DNA of 7,918 nucleotides from an uncultured Blautia sp. GTDB lineage: Bacteria; Bacillota; Clostridia; Lachnospirales; Lachnospiraceae. How positions within the stretch are numbered: the stretch's first letter is position 1; each line of letters begins with the position of its first letter. The notes under the pieces were generated by a model. It was not told the origin of the DNA and made no database searches. It saw only the letters and a list, made by a program, of their open reading frames with translations. Made by a program: the position numbers and the translations under genes. Of this stretch, positions 1-6,703 are shown in pieces. The DNA lies in contig CAKSAW010000053.1 of assembly GCA_934437695.1 (NCBI GenBank), forward strand, positions 1 to 7,918, in the 5' to 3' direction.

Positions 1-179
1 TCACCGGTTGTAAAATACCATGAATTTTCCATTTTTTCCAGAACTGCTTTTTCACTGCCGTTTACCTTTACAGAAATCTGATTTTTTGCAGCCTGTACCT
101 GTACTGAAATTCCCAGACAGCAGATCACTGCTATCAGCCAGATAAAAATCTGATTTTTCTTCTGTATCTTCTTTTCCAT
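1..179 (-). CDS. Secreted protein of unknown function, N-terminal part (cut by window edge)
   Basis: Reading leftwards from an ATG at 177-179, the frame stays open to the window edge for about 59 codons. The protein begins MEKKIQKKNQ (basic), then a hydrophobic stretch IFIWLIAVICCLGI, then SVQVQAA. This is a classic Sec signal peptide with a likely signal peptidase I site after VQA (about residue 30). The mature part starts KNQISVKVNGSEKAV, polar and beta-like; no domain is recognisable in what is visible. A GGAG lies 9 bases upstream of this ATG. An in-frame ATG at 192-194 would add five residues but has no ribosome binding site, so 179 is preferred. It lies about 49 bases downstream of the recQ stop with no terminator between, so it is probably transcribed with recQ. 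It was missed by simple length cut-offs because it is partial. Confidence 0.75.
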   Translation of the reverse strand, partial: MEKKIQKKNQIFIWLIAVICCLGISVQVQAAKNQISVKVNGSEKAVLEKMENSWYFTTG

Positions 180-228
180 CTTTTTATTCTCCATTCAGCC
201 GAACATACCGGCAGGTATTTGTATCCTT

Positions 229-2097
229 TTATTCTTCTGTCATACTCAAAACGGCTTTCGGATTCTCCAGACAAAAGTTCTGTATCTCCTCCAGAAATCT
301 CTGACCATATTTCTTCAATTTATTCTCTCCCACACCTGAAACATCCAGCATTTCTTCTTCATTTGACGGACACTTCACACACATATCTATCAGCGTCTTA
401 TCGCTGAATACAATATATGGAGGCATAGCTTCTTCTTTTGCAATTTCCAGACGCAATTTTCGCAGTAACTCAAATAAATCATAGCCGGCAGATGTCAGTG
501 CATCTGTGCTTCGTTTTCTCACAGACTTCTGGGATTTCTTCTTTTTGTCCTGCTCTTTTTCTGCATAAGTTCTTATAATTACATGAGTATTTACATCCTT
601 TAACGGAGAAATATCCCCCAGTCTCAGAACGCTGTAGCGTTCCTGCGTCTGACAGAGATATCCCATTTCTGTCATCTGGCTGATCAATGTTCTCAGTTCT
701 GCCTCACTGTGATCACTCAACACCCCATAGGATTTATACTTATCTGTCCCAAGTTCTCTAAGTCTTGCTCTCTTAGCTCCCATCAGAGTACCCAGCACAA
801 TTGTCAGACCATATCTGCCCTTAGTTTCTGCCACACAGTTCACTACCCATTTTGCCTCTTTCGTCATATCCACTTCATGATATTCTCTGTGACAGTTTCC
901 ACAATTATCACATGGACCAGAAGTCTTTTCCCCAAAATACTCCAGAATATAATTTCTCAGACATCCTGTTGTTTTACAATATCCCTCCATGATCTGAAGT
1001 CTTCGTATATCTCTCTGGCGGATCAGATATTCATCTTCCCCATCTACCCCGGAAAAATCCTTGTTATCCAGAAGCATTCTATCGATCATAACATCCTGCG
1101 CAGAAAACAGCAATATACACTGAGAATTCTCTCCGTCACGGCCTGCACGACCGGCTTCCTGATAGTAGTTTTCCATACTCTGTGGCATATTGTAATGGAT
1201 AACATAACGTACATTGGATTTATCAATTCCCATCCCAAATGCATTAGTTGCAATGATCACAGGTGTTCTGTCATAAATAAAATCATCCTGGTTCTTTTTT
1301 CTGCTCTCATTATTGAGTCCTGCATGATATCTGGTTACGGGAACACCTTTTTTAGAAAGCAACCCAAACAGATTATCCACATTTTTTCTTGTAGCACAAT
1401 AGATAATCCCACTTTCCGTTGGATGTCTGTCTATGTAATCCATTACAAAATCATCTTTTTGACGGATGTTTTCTACACTGTAATATAGATTTTTTCTGTC
1501 AAACCCGGTAATCACAATCTGAGGATCTGCCAGATTCAGCATACAGAGGATATCATTCTTTACTTCTTCTGTTGCTGTAGCAGTAAAAGCACTGACAATA
1601 GGACGTTTCGGCAGATTTCTCACAAAATCTGTAATTTTGACATAGCTTGGTCTAAAATCCTGTCCCCACTGTGAAATACAATGTGCTTCATCCACTGTTA
1701 CCATAGAAATCTCCACATGTCTGGCAAATTCCAGAAATTCATAGTTTTCCAGACGTTCCGGAGCAACATAGATAATTTTGTATCTTCCCCCTGCAGCAAG
1801 ATACAGTGCCTTACTGATCTGATTTTCTGTCAGTGAAGAGTTAATAAAAGCAGCATGGATCCCCGCTTCATTCAATGCTTTTACCTGGTCCTGCATCAAT
1901 GATATCAACGGCGAAATCACAATTGTGATCCCAGGCAGCATCAGCGCCGGTATCTGATAACATATAGATTTTCCTGCTCCTGTCGGCATGATTGCGAGCA
2001 CATCCCGGTGTTCCAGAATAGATTCCACAATATTCTCCTGCCCTTCTCTGAATGTATCATATCCAAAATAAGTCTTTAAGGTCTGTACTGCGTTCAC
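229..2097 (-). CDS. recQ: ATP-dependent DNA helicase RecQ
   Basis: A 3'-5' superfamily 2 DNA helicase that unwinds forks, gaps and recombination intermediates in the cytoplasm. The 622 residues are close to the usual bacterial RecQ length and all parts are present. Walker A MPTGAGKS is at 37-44, the DEAH box at 136-139 is followed by the RecQ loop (QWGQDFRPSY, 143-152), SAFTATAT is at 169-176, and IIATNAFGMGID and QEAGRAGRDG (313-322) form motifs V and VI. Zinc ligands C379, C396, C399 and C402 have the E. coli RecQ spacing. A winged helix follows (about 410-510), then a Lys-rich linker (514-530) and one HRDC domain (about 536-612, GVGENKLKKYG). The start is GTG, chosen because AGGTGGG lies 5 bases upstream and the helicase N-terminus begins there. 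It has its own promoter and is followed closely by a secreted-protein gene. No damaging changes are visible. Confidence 0.97.
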   Translation of the reverse strand: MNAVQTLKTYFGYDTFREGQENIVESILEHRDVLAIMPTGAGKSICYQIPALMLPGITIVISPLISLMQDQVKALNEAGIHAAFINSSLTENQISKALYLAAGGRYKIIYVAPERLENYEFLEFARHVEISMVTVDEAHCISQWGQDFRPSYVKITDFVRNLPKRPIVSAFTATATEEVKNDILCMLNLADPQIVITGFDRKNLYYSVENIRQKDDFVMDYIDRHPTESGIIYCATRKNVDNLFGLLSKKGVPVTRYHAGLNNESRKKNQDDFIYDRTPVIIATNAFGMGIDKSNVRYVIHYNMPQSMENYYQEAGRAGRDGENSQCILLFSAQDVMIDRMLLDNKDFSGVDGEDEYLIRQRDIRRLQIMEGYCKTTGCLRNYILEYFGEKTSGPCDNCGNCHREYHEVDMTKEAKWVVNCVAETKGRYGLTIVLGTLMGAKRARLRELGTDKYKSYGVLSDHSEAELRTLISQMTEMGYLCQTQERYSVLRLGDISPLKDVNTHVIIRTYAEKEQDKKKKSQKSVRKRSTDALTSAGYDLFELLRKLRLEIAKEEAMPPYIVFSDKTLIDMCVKCPSNEEEMLDVSGVGENKLKKYGQRFLEEIQNFCLENPKAVLSMTEE

Positions 2098-2152
2098 CTT
2101 TTCCCACCTTCCATTCAGTTAAATATTTTCTGCAGATGCTGAACTACATTTT

Positions 2153-2181
2153 ATTATACTGTACACATTCTGATTTCTCAA
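2153..2181 (-). promoter_or_regulatory. Sigma-A promoter of recQ
   Basis: On the minus strand, TTGAGA (2176-2181) and TATAAT (2153-2158) are separated by exactly 17 bases, an almost perfect housekeeping promoter. It lies about 55 bases upstream of the recQ GTG and downstream of the terminator at 2212-2267, so recQ is transcribed independently of the genes to its right. No operator or LexA-type box is evident around it. Confidence 0.8.
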
Positions 2182-2211
2182 TGTATATTTACCTTGGAAA
2201 AATATAAGTAA

Positions 2212-2267
2212 AAGCCTCCATCCTCTGCTTATTACTTTTAGTAATTCAAAGCAACAGATGAAGGCTT
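2212..2267 (-). terminator. Hairpin terminator after the small membrane ORF
   Basis: AAGCCT (2212-2217) pairs with AGGCTT (2262-2267). Further partial pairing lies inside (CATC with GATG, CTGCTT with AAGCAACAG), capped by ATTAC-TTTTA-GTAAT (2231-2245). Read on the minus strand, the stem is followed by TTTTACTTATATTTTT, an imperfect T-tract. It begins just past the stop of the ORF at 2279-2557 and insulates recQ. The stem is interrupted, so efficiency is uncertain. Confidence 0.65.
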
Positions 2268-2278
2268 CTCTGATTCTG

Positions 2279-2557
2279 TTAAAACAGAAGCTGAAGTCCC
2301 ATTGCAATAATCCACATGTATGCACATGTTTTCGGGATCATCAGCAATCCTACTTTTGGTTTTGTTTTACTGAATAATGTCACCGGAAGGTAACATCCAA
2401 AAGAAATAATAATAGCAGCGATCATTCTTGTCATATGATATCCGTTTGTATTTCCTGAAACAGCATACAGAACGATCACACCTATACCTGTAACAGCAAA
2501 AACTGCATTTCTGATAATGGAAAAAACTCCTCTGACCGGGTGTATGTAAACATACAT
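2279..2557 (-). CDS. Small three-helix membrane protein, unknown function, with an uncertain start
   Basis: An open frame of up to 92 residues. I do not recognise the family. Three hydrophobic segments are visible: about 12-35 (SIIRNAVFAVTGIGVIVLYAV), about 43-62 (TRMIAAIIISFGCYLPVTLF) and about 70-91 (GLLMIPKTCAYMWIIAMGLQ), joined by short polar loops NTNGYH and SKTKPK. The composition is that of a real integral membrane protein. The only ATG before the first helix, at 2555-2557, has no Shine-Dalgarno sequence and lies in the loop of the MATE terminator hairpin; an in-frame TAA sits eight codons upstream of it. On the minus strand AGAGGAG is followed 8 bases later by an in-frame ATT (2516-2518), which could be a rare start giving 79 residues. 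It may instead be a remnant whose 5' end was lost. It is followed by its own terminator-like hairpin. Confidence 0.6.
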   Translation of the reverse strand: MYVYIHPVRGVFSIIRNAVFAVTGIGVIVLYAVSGNTNGYHMTRMIAAIIISFGCYLPVTLFSKTKPKVGLLMIPKTCAYMWIIAMGLQLLF

Positions 2558-2575
2558 CTGATCAGAGGAGTTTTT
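2522..2575 (-). terminator. Strong intrinsic terminator of the MATE gene
   Basis: AAAAACTCCTCTGA (2522-2535) and TCAGAGGAGTTTTT (2562-2575) form a perfect 14-bp stem. A second perfect stem sits inside, TGTATG (2541-2546) with CATACA (2551-2556) around a TAAA loop. On the minus strand it ends in TTTTTT, about 30 bases after the MATE stop. A/T tracts on both sides would allow function in either direction. It overlaps the 5' end of the small membrane ORF. Confidence 0.85.
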
Positions 2576-2606
2576 CTTTTATTCTGCTGGATATTCGTAT
2601 TGCTGT

Positions 2607-3944
2607 TTACTTTCTTTTTCTTGTGATCCATAAAAATGTACTGGTAAAAATAATTCCCTTCACAATTGATGTTGAAGAAAGTGCCCACCAGATTCCGTTA
2701 AGCCCCATAATACCTCCCAGAAGGATTGCCAGTGGAATTCTTGCACTGGTAAACGCAATACTGATAATACTGCAGAGTCTGGTCCTGCCAAGTCCGGATA
2801 AAGCACCTACTGTCGTCAGCTCCACACACATAAAGGCTTCACTGAAACCAATGATAACCAGATATCCCATTGCAGTTGCAATTGCTTTCGGTTCATGGAA
2901 AAAGATTTCCACAATTGGTTTTGGAAAACATATAAATATAACAGAAATCAATACTCCCCATATTCCCACAGTCCATAATGATGCCTTATAGCCTTTTCTG
3001 ACACGGTCATTTTTGCCTGCACCATAGTTCTGTGCAATAAAAGCATTTAATGCTGCCCCAAAACCATCTGCCGTATTCCATGATATGGATTCAATCTGTC
3101 CTCCAACTCGCTGTGTTGCAATAGCTTCTGCACCATATCCGGAAACCATGCGGGTCAGCACCATAGAAATCGCACAATATGCCATTCCCTGAATTGCTGT
3201 GGGAATTCCGATCTTACAGATTCCACTCACATATTCCCGTGGAAGTTTTGCAAATAGTTTTGTTCCTTTTAGTACATTTTCTTTCTTCTGCACTATAATC
3301 CCCAATATCATAATACTCATAACGATCGCCTGTGCGGTCACTGTGGCAATCGCAGCTCCTGCAACACCAAGTCTTGGAAATATTCCAGGACCAAGTATCA
3401 GAACAGGATCCAGGATCATATTCGTAACCAATCCCACAAGATTGGCCAGAAAAGGAGTCTTTGAATCTCCCTGCGCTGTATAGATTCCTGTCAGTGTCAA
3501 TGTCAGAAATGAAAATACGATCAGACCGCAGGCAATCCTGGTATACGACATTGCCGCAACATATGTTTCAGTATCTGCAAGCTGAAAAAATCCCACCATC
3601 TGTCTGGTAAACAGCAGCGACAGAACTGCATATGCAATTCCCATAAATGCAGAAAGCTGTACTGCAGCCTGTGCAAAGCCATGGGCACGTTCTCTGTCTC
3701 CGCGGCCAATACACTGTGCCACCTGCACCTGACCACCCATTCTGGCCATAGCTGCCAGTCCCTGTGAAAGCCAGGTAAACATACCACCAACACCTACTCC
3801 GGCCACAGCCCTGGATCCAAGCAGACCGATCCAGGCCATATCCGTAATGTTGTACAGAGTCCCCAGAAACGCTGACGCCATAATCGGAACCGCAAGTTTC
3901 GTCAGTGTTTTTAAAATAGGACCTTTTGTTAAATTCCCTTCCAT
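2607..3944 (-). CDS. MATE family efflux transporter (Na+ or H+ coupled antiporter)
   Basis: A 445-residue polytopic membrane protein of normal MATE length, with about 12 hydrophobic helices in two related halves (about 12-220 and 235-440). The N-terminus MEGNLTKGPILKTLTKLAVP and the helix-1 stretch YNITDMAWIG, with acidic D35, are characteristic of the family. AMARMGGQVQVAQCIGRGD follows helix 2, and the second half has AIATQRVGGQIESISWN and AFIAQNYGAG. Members export cationic drugs, dyes or metabolites in exchange for Na+ or H+; the substrate cannot be read from sequence. The ATG has GAGGG 7 bases upstream. It lies 84 bases downstream of a PucR-type regulator on the same strand and has its own candidate promoter in that gap. 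Transcription ends at the hairpin 2522-2575. The regulator may control it, inferred from adjacency only. Confidence 0.95.
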   Translation of the reverse strand: MEGNLTKGPILKTLTKLAVPIMASAFLGTLYNITDMAWIGLLGSRAVAGVGVGGMFTWLSQGLAAMARMGGQVQVAQCIGRGDRERAHGFAQAAVQLSAFMGIAYAVLSLLFTRQMVGFFQLADTETYVAAMSYTRIACGLIVFSFLTLTLTGIYTAQGDSKTPFLANLVGLVTNMILDPVLILGPGIFPRLGVAGAAIATVTAQAIVMSIMILGIIVQKKENVLKGTKLFAKLPREYVSGICKIGIPTAIQGMAYCAISMVLTRMVSGYGAEAIATQRVGGQIESISWNTADGFGAALNAFIAQNYGAGKNDRVRKGYKASLWTVGIWGVLISVIFICFPKPIVEIFFHEPKAIATAMGYLVIIGFSEAFMCVELTTVGALSGLGRTRLCSIISIAFTSARIPLAILLGGIMGLNGIWWALSSTSIVKGIIFTSTFLWITRKRK

Positions 3945-3993
3945 ATTTTATCCCTCACCCATTTTGTTTTTTATAACTGTGTCTAGTCTCCTT

Positions 3994-4022
3994 ATTATAC
4001 ATGGTTTGACACTATTTTTCAT
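3994..4022 (-). promoter_or_regulatory. Candidate promoter of the MATE gene
   Basis: On the minus strand TATAAT (3994-3999) is preceded at 17 bases by ATGAAA (4017-4022), which matches four of six -35 bases. It lies in the short gap between the regulator stop (4029) and the MATE ATG (3944), giving an untranslated leader of about 40 bases. The weak -35 leaves room for activation or for read-through from the regulator gene. Confidence 0.55.
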
Positions 4023-4028
4023 CAGGAA

Positions 4029-5186
4029 TTATTTATGCATATGTCTGATATAAAATGCAATCTGATAAGGCAGTCTTTCTTCCGGTGTTTTCAGCTCATT
4101 TCCCAGAATTTTTCTGATGTTTCCAATACGGTACAGTACTGTATTCCGATGTGTGTATAATTCTGCAGCTACCGCCTGGATGCTTCCATCATGTTTCAGA
4201 TACGACTGAAGGGTTTCCACATAATCAGCATTGTATCTGCGGTCATGCTCTTCCAGTGCTGCCAGACATTCTGTTTCCATTTCCCTCAATATACCCTTGT
4301 CTTCTACCATATATAGCAGGCGAAATAATCCACAGTCATCAAACTTTACCACCTGTTTTTTTTGTGTGAGTGCCATATGCGCTGCTGCCTTGGCTCTCTG
4401 ATAGCTTATTGAAAGCTGTGAGATATCTATACATTTACTTCCGATCCCCACACACAATTCCAACTCAGGCATACGTCTTTTTCCCCTTTTTATAGCCCCA
4501 GCTACAAGTCGATACAAATATTCTTCCGAAACTGCATTGGCTACCAGTACAAAATCAGAATTATAATAAAAGAAACTTGCATTATGAGTAATATCCTCCA
4601 GATATAACTGTATTCGATAAGACAGCTTCCTTCGCTCCACCGTATCCATAGCATCCAGGCCTTCACAGGTCAGCAAAAGCACCTGGAAGCTTCCATCCAC
4701 ATCAAAATGCTGTAATAGTTCTTTTCTGTATGCTTTCTGATTATCCGGGGTCTCAATAGCTGCGATCAGTGCTGCTACAATCTGTTCATCCGTATTATCC
4801 TGCAGAAATACATGGATACTGAAATCTTTTATCATATCTGACAAATGCACTTCCCAGGGCACAGTCAGCAACGGCAGGTCATTCTCATTACAGTACGCTA
4901 TCAATTCTTCCGGTACATCATAAATATACTGTCCCACATTAATGATTAATCCAGAGGCATGATACCTGTTCAGCAGCCTTGCCAGATTCATCCAGTCTTC
5001 TTTTTGTGGAAATCCCAGACCTGTTGTTACAGCAAGTTCCTTACCCCAGAAATTCTGTATAATTGTTGTATCCTCCAGAAGATGTACCCAACTGATGGAA
5101 TTGGCCCAGCCGTTTTGTCCGGCCAGAAACTTCATTTCATATCTGTTTTCTGCTGTCAGAATCATATCTTCTATTGTAAAACTCAT
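4029..5186 (-). CDS. PucR family transcriptional regulator
   Basis: A cytoplasmic DNA-binding regulator of 385 residues, typical for the family. Order: N-terminal PucR ligand-sensing domain (about 2-126, opening SFTIEDMI and containing NSISWVHLLED and GKELAVTTGLGF); a central GGDEF-related domain (about 160-285, with CVGIGSKCIDISQLSISYQR AKAA at about 245-268); and a C-terminal PucR-type helix-turn-helix (about 320-380, with SIQAVAAELYTHRNTVLYRI). The HTH is complete. Named relatives control purine catabolism in Bacillus, but the family is broad and no purine genes are nearby. The ATG at 5184-5186 is chosen because GGGAGGG lies just upstream and family proteins start this way; an in-frame TTG at 5208-5210 would add eight basic residues. 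The next gene on the strand is a MATE exporter, its likeliest neighbour target. It is divergent from a 50-residue protein gene, with a dyad between them. Confidence 0.93.
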   Translation of the reverse strand: MSFTIEDMILTAENRYEMKFLAGQNGWANSISWVHLLEDTTIIQNFWGKELAVTTGLGFPQKEDWMNLARLLNRYHASGLIINVGQYIYDVPEELIAYCNENDLPLLTVPWEVHLSDMIKDFSIHVFLQDNTDEQIVAALIAAIETPDNQKAYRKELLQHFDVDGSFQVLLLTCEGLDAMDTVERRKLSYRIQLYLEDITHNASFFYYNSDFVLVANAVSEEYLYRLVAGAIKRGKRRMPELELCVGIGSKCIDISQLSISYQRAKAAAHMALTQKKQVVKFDDCGLFRLLYMVEDKGILREMETECLAALEEHDRRYNADYVETLQSYLKHDGSIQAVAAELYTHRNTVLYRIGNIRKILGNELKTPEERLPYQIAFYIRHMHK

Positions 5187-5189
5187 ATA

Positions 5190-5196
5190 CCCTCCC
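5190..5196 (-). promoter_or_regulatory. Ribosome binding site deciding the PucR start
   Basis: GGGAGGG on the minus strand sits 3 bases before the ATG at 5184-5186. The spacing is short, but pairing through the GGAG core gives about 5 bases. It supports ATG over the upstream TTG, which has only a weak AGGAAAG. Confidence 0.6.
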
Positions 5197-5238
5197 TGTC
5201 TCTTTCTCAAATTTTCACTTTCCTATCTTTCTTTACTG

Positions 5239-5267
5239 ATTATATCATATATTTGTGCTGTGAGCAC
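5239..5267 (-). promoter_or_regulatory. Extended -10 promoter of the PucR-type regulator
   Basis: On the minus strand TGATATAAT (TATAAT at 5239-5244, with the extended -10 TG one base before) lies about 50 bases upstream of the ATG. The -35 position at 17 bases (5262-5267) reads GTGCTC, a poor match, and falls inside the dyad at 5251-5271. A strong extended -10 with a non-consensus -35 covered by a dyad fits a promoter controlled by a protein bound at that dyad. Confidence 0.65.
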
Positions 5268-5271
5268 ATAT
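5251..5271. promoter_or_regulatory. Dyad operator candidate TGTGCT-N3-AGCACA
   Basis: TGTGCT (5254-5259), GTG, AGCACA (5263-5268) is a perfect 15-bp dyad. It extends outward to AT/AT with one mismatched pair, giving 21 bp. It covers the -35 region of the regulator promoter in the divergent intergenic region. The symmetry and position suit a homodimeric regulator, possibly the PucR-type protein acting on its own gene (inference). A second copy of the half-site, TTTGTGCT, occurs at 5317-5324. Confidence 0.55.
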
Positions 5272-5316
5272 TTTATCCCTGATTTTTAGAATTTCCCCCT
5301 ATAGCTTTTCTTTAAT

Positions 5317-5329
5317 TTTGTGCTAAAAT
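5317..5329 (+). promoter_or_regulatory. Extended -10 promoter of the 50-residue protein gene, with half-site repeat
   Basis: TGCTAAAAT (TG at 5321-5322, TAAAAT at 5324-5329) is an extended -10 element about 38 bases before the ATG. No good -35 is visible at 16-18 bases. It overlaps TTTGTGCT (5317-5324), identical to the left arm of the dyad 65 bases away. A protein bound there would occlude RNA polymerase. Confidence 0.5.
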
Positions 5330-5366
5330 ATAAGTAACATAAAAAATATTCAAAGGAGGCGTGCTT

Positions 5367-5519
5367 ATGAAATTCGCAGTTTATACAAATGATGCACTCC
5401 CTATTCCGGAATGGATCAGAACGGAACGTTATATGTATTGTGACAATTTTGTAAATGACTATGTAAAATCCGATCGTTTTAGTCTTCTTTCATTTGTTAA
5501 ACGTCTCTTCCACAAATGA
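5367..5519 (+). CDS. Small 50-residue protein, unknown function
   Basis: An ORF of 50 codons with a perfect ribosome binding site: AAAGGAGG (5352-5359) 7 bases before the ATG. It also has an upstream promoter candidate and a textbook terminator beginning 20 bases after its stop, so it is almost certainly an expressed gene. I do not recognise the family. The protein starts MKFAVYTNDALPIPEWIR, has one Trp (16), one Cys (25) and several aromatics (YMYCDNF), and ends with a basic amphipathic segment (about 36-50, DRFSLLSFVKRLFHK) that could form a helix against a membrane or a partner. There is no signal peptide and no transmembrane segment. It is transcribed alone, divergent from the PucR-type regulator and sharing a TTTGTGCT sequence with that promoter, so it may belong to the same regulon. 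A terminator and a new promoter separate it from the peptidase gene. Confidence 0.8.
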   Translation: MKFAVYTNDALPIPEWIRTERYMYCDNFVNDYVKSDRFSLLSFVKRLFHK

Positions 5520-5538
5520 TATACGCTCCCTTTTGTCG

Positions 5539-5573
5539 AAAAGGACATCCGCCTCTCCGGATGTCCTTTTTTT
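5539..5573 (+). terminator. Intrinsic terminator after the 50-residue protein gene
   Basis: AAAAGGACATCCG (5539-5551) and CGGATGTCCTTTT (5558-5570) form a perfect 13-bp stem with a CCTCTC loop, followed by more T (seven in a row, 5567-5573). This is as strong as intrinsic terminators get, and it ends the small transcript. Confidence 0.92.
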
Positions 5574-5595
5574 GCCTCTGTTTTCCCTTGCCAGC

Positions 5596-5624
5596 TTGAC
5601 CTTTTTCCTCCGGGTAGTTACAAT
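5596..5624 (+). promoter_or_regulatory. Sigma-A promoter of the M42 peptidase gene
   Basis: TTGACC (5596-5601), 17 bases, TACAAT (5619-5624): near-consensus. Transcription would begin near 5631, giving a leader of about 30 bases before the ATG. No operator-like dyad is seen. It suggests steady, independent expression. Confidence 0.8.
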
Positions 5625-5662
5625 GGCAATATAATTTATCAAAAATCAGGAGGAACTGACAT

Positions 5663-6682
5663 ATGAGTCCTTATATGGATTTTATTAAAGAACAGTTATA
5701 TACACTGACTTCCATCCCAAGCCCTTCGGGCTTTACCAGAAAAGCAACCGATTACCTTTTATCTGAATTATCTTCTCTGGGTTATTCCCCTGAACGCTCC
5801 AATAAGGGGAATGTATTTGTCACCCTGGGTGGTTCCGGTTCTCCACTGGTGCTGGCAGCCCATGTGGATACCCTGGGTGCTATGGTCCGCTCTGTCAAGG
5901 ATAACGGACGCCTTCGTCCCACAACCCTCGGAGGCCATCAATGGTCCACTGCAGACGGCGAAAACTGTACTGTCCACACACGTGACGGCAGAGTTTACAC
6001 AGGAGTCGTATTAAATACAGAACCATCTGCCCACGTTGCTGATCAGAAGACGGAGCAGCTGGAAGAAAATATGGAAATCTTACTGGATGAAAATACAGCT
6101 TCTGCAAAAGAAACTCTGGCACTGGGTATCCAGACAGGAGATATCATTGCCATGGATCCCCGCACAGTTGTAACAGAAAGCGGATATATCAAAAGCCGTT
6201 TCCTGGATGACAAGCTTTCTGCTGCGATCCTGATCGGACTTGCCAAAGCAATCCGGGAGGAAGGTTGGAAGCTGAACCGCAAGGTTTCCCTGCTGTTCAC
6301 TGTCTATGAAGAAGTAGGACATGGCGGATGTGTGGTATCCGATGATACAGAAGAGATGATCTCTGTAGATATGGGCTGTGTAGGCGATGATCTGGGCTGT
6401 ACAGAACGTATGGTATCTGTCTGTGCCAAAGATTCCGGAGGCCCTTATAATTATGACCTGGTAACCGCACTTTCCAGTATTGCCAAAGAACTGGAACTGG
6501 ACTATGCCATTGATGTTTATCCCCACTACGGGTCTGATGTGGAAACTGCTTTACGCGCAGGATACGATATCCGCCACGGCCTGATCGGTCCCGGGGTATA
6601 TGCTTCACATAATTATGAACGCTCCCATATGGATGGAGTCCGCAATACCTTTGAACTATTAAAAGCTTATATTACAAAATAA
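5663..6682 (+). CDS. M42 family metallopeptidase (aminopeptidase)
   Basis: A 339-residue cytoplasmic dinuclear-metal exopeptidase. Relatives assemble into large tetrahedral particles and trim peptides left by proteasome-like proteases. Metal-site residues are all present by motif: AAHVDT (H67 with D69), RFLDDKLS (bridging D182), VYEEVGHGG (catalytic E216, ligand E217), SVDMG (D236) and a C-terminal His, most likely H316 in ASHNYER, with H322 as the alternative. The insert between about 76 and 170 is the usual dimerisation/oligomerisation domain. SIPSPSGFT near the N-terminus is typical. The ATG has AGGAGG 9 bases upstream. There is no signal peptide. Substrate preference (amino-terminal residue, or a sugar-linked substrate as once proposed for the glucanase-named members) cannot be read. 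It has its own promoter and ends at a terminator shared with the converging gene. It looks intact. Confidence 0.94.
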   Translation: MSPYMDFIKEQLYTLTSIPSPSGFTRKATDYLLSELSSLGYSPERSNKGNVFVTLGGSGSPLVLAAHVDTLGAMVRSVKDNGRLRPTTLGGHQWSTADGENCTVHTRDGRVYTGVVLNTEPSAHVADQKTEQLEENMEILLDENTASAKETLALGIQTGDIIAMDPRTVVTESGYIKSRFLDDKLSAAILIGLAKAIREEGWKLNRKVSLLFTVYEEVGHGGCVVSDDTEEMISVDMGCVGDDLGCTERMVSVCAKDSGGPYNYDLVTALSSIAKELELDYAIDVYPHYGSDVETALRAGYDIRHGLIGPGVYASHNYERSHMDGVRNTFELLKAYITK

Positions 6683-6703
6683 TCAGATGTCTGGTTATAT
6701 TTT

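Noticed and set aside
205..218. Small hairpin ATACC-GGCA-GGTAT after recQ
   Set aside because: A five-bp stem without a T-tract on the minus strand; not a credible terminator.
709..1488. A 259-codon plus-strand open frame opposite recQ
   Set aside because: It lies wholly antisense to a complete, motif-rich recQ, has low-complexity Ile/Ser/His-rich composition, and shows no ribosome binding site or domain. It is a shadow frame.
2094..2114. Six-codon ORF (MEGGKR) whose TGA overlaps the recQ GTG; a similar nine-codon ORF overlaps the nitroreductase start (7810-7839)
   Set aside because: Neither has a good ribosome binding site of its own, and such short frames arise by chance in purine-rich leaders.
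4006..4011. A perfect TTGACA on the plus strand between the MATE and PucR genes
   Set aside because: At 17 bases the -10 would be TTATTT, inside the end of the PucR gene, and no plus-strand gene follows. Probably chance.
3979..4012. GTGTC ... GACAC inverted repeat flanking the MATE -10
   Set aside because: Only five bases per arm, 24 bases apart, and no match to the dyad at 5251. Too weak to call an operator.
5235..5247. ACTGATTATATCA repeated exactly at 7029-7041
   Set aside because: Both copies are extended -10 elements (TGATATAAT on the minus strand). Shared promoter consensus explains the identity.
4959..5289. Plus-strand frames of 64 and 107 codons opposite the PucR gene start
   Set aside because: They run antisense through the PucR coding sequence and its promoter and have no expression signals.
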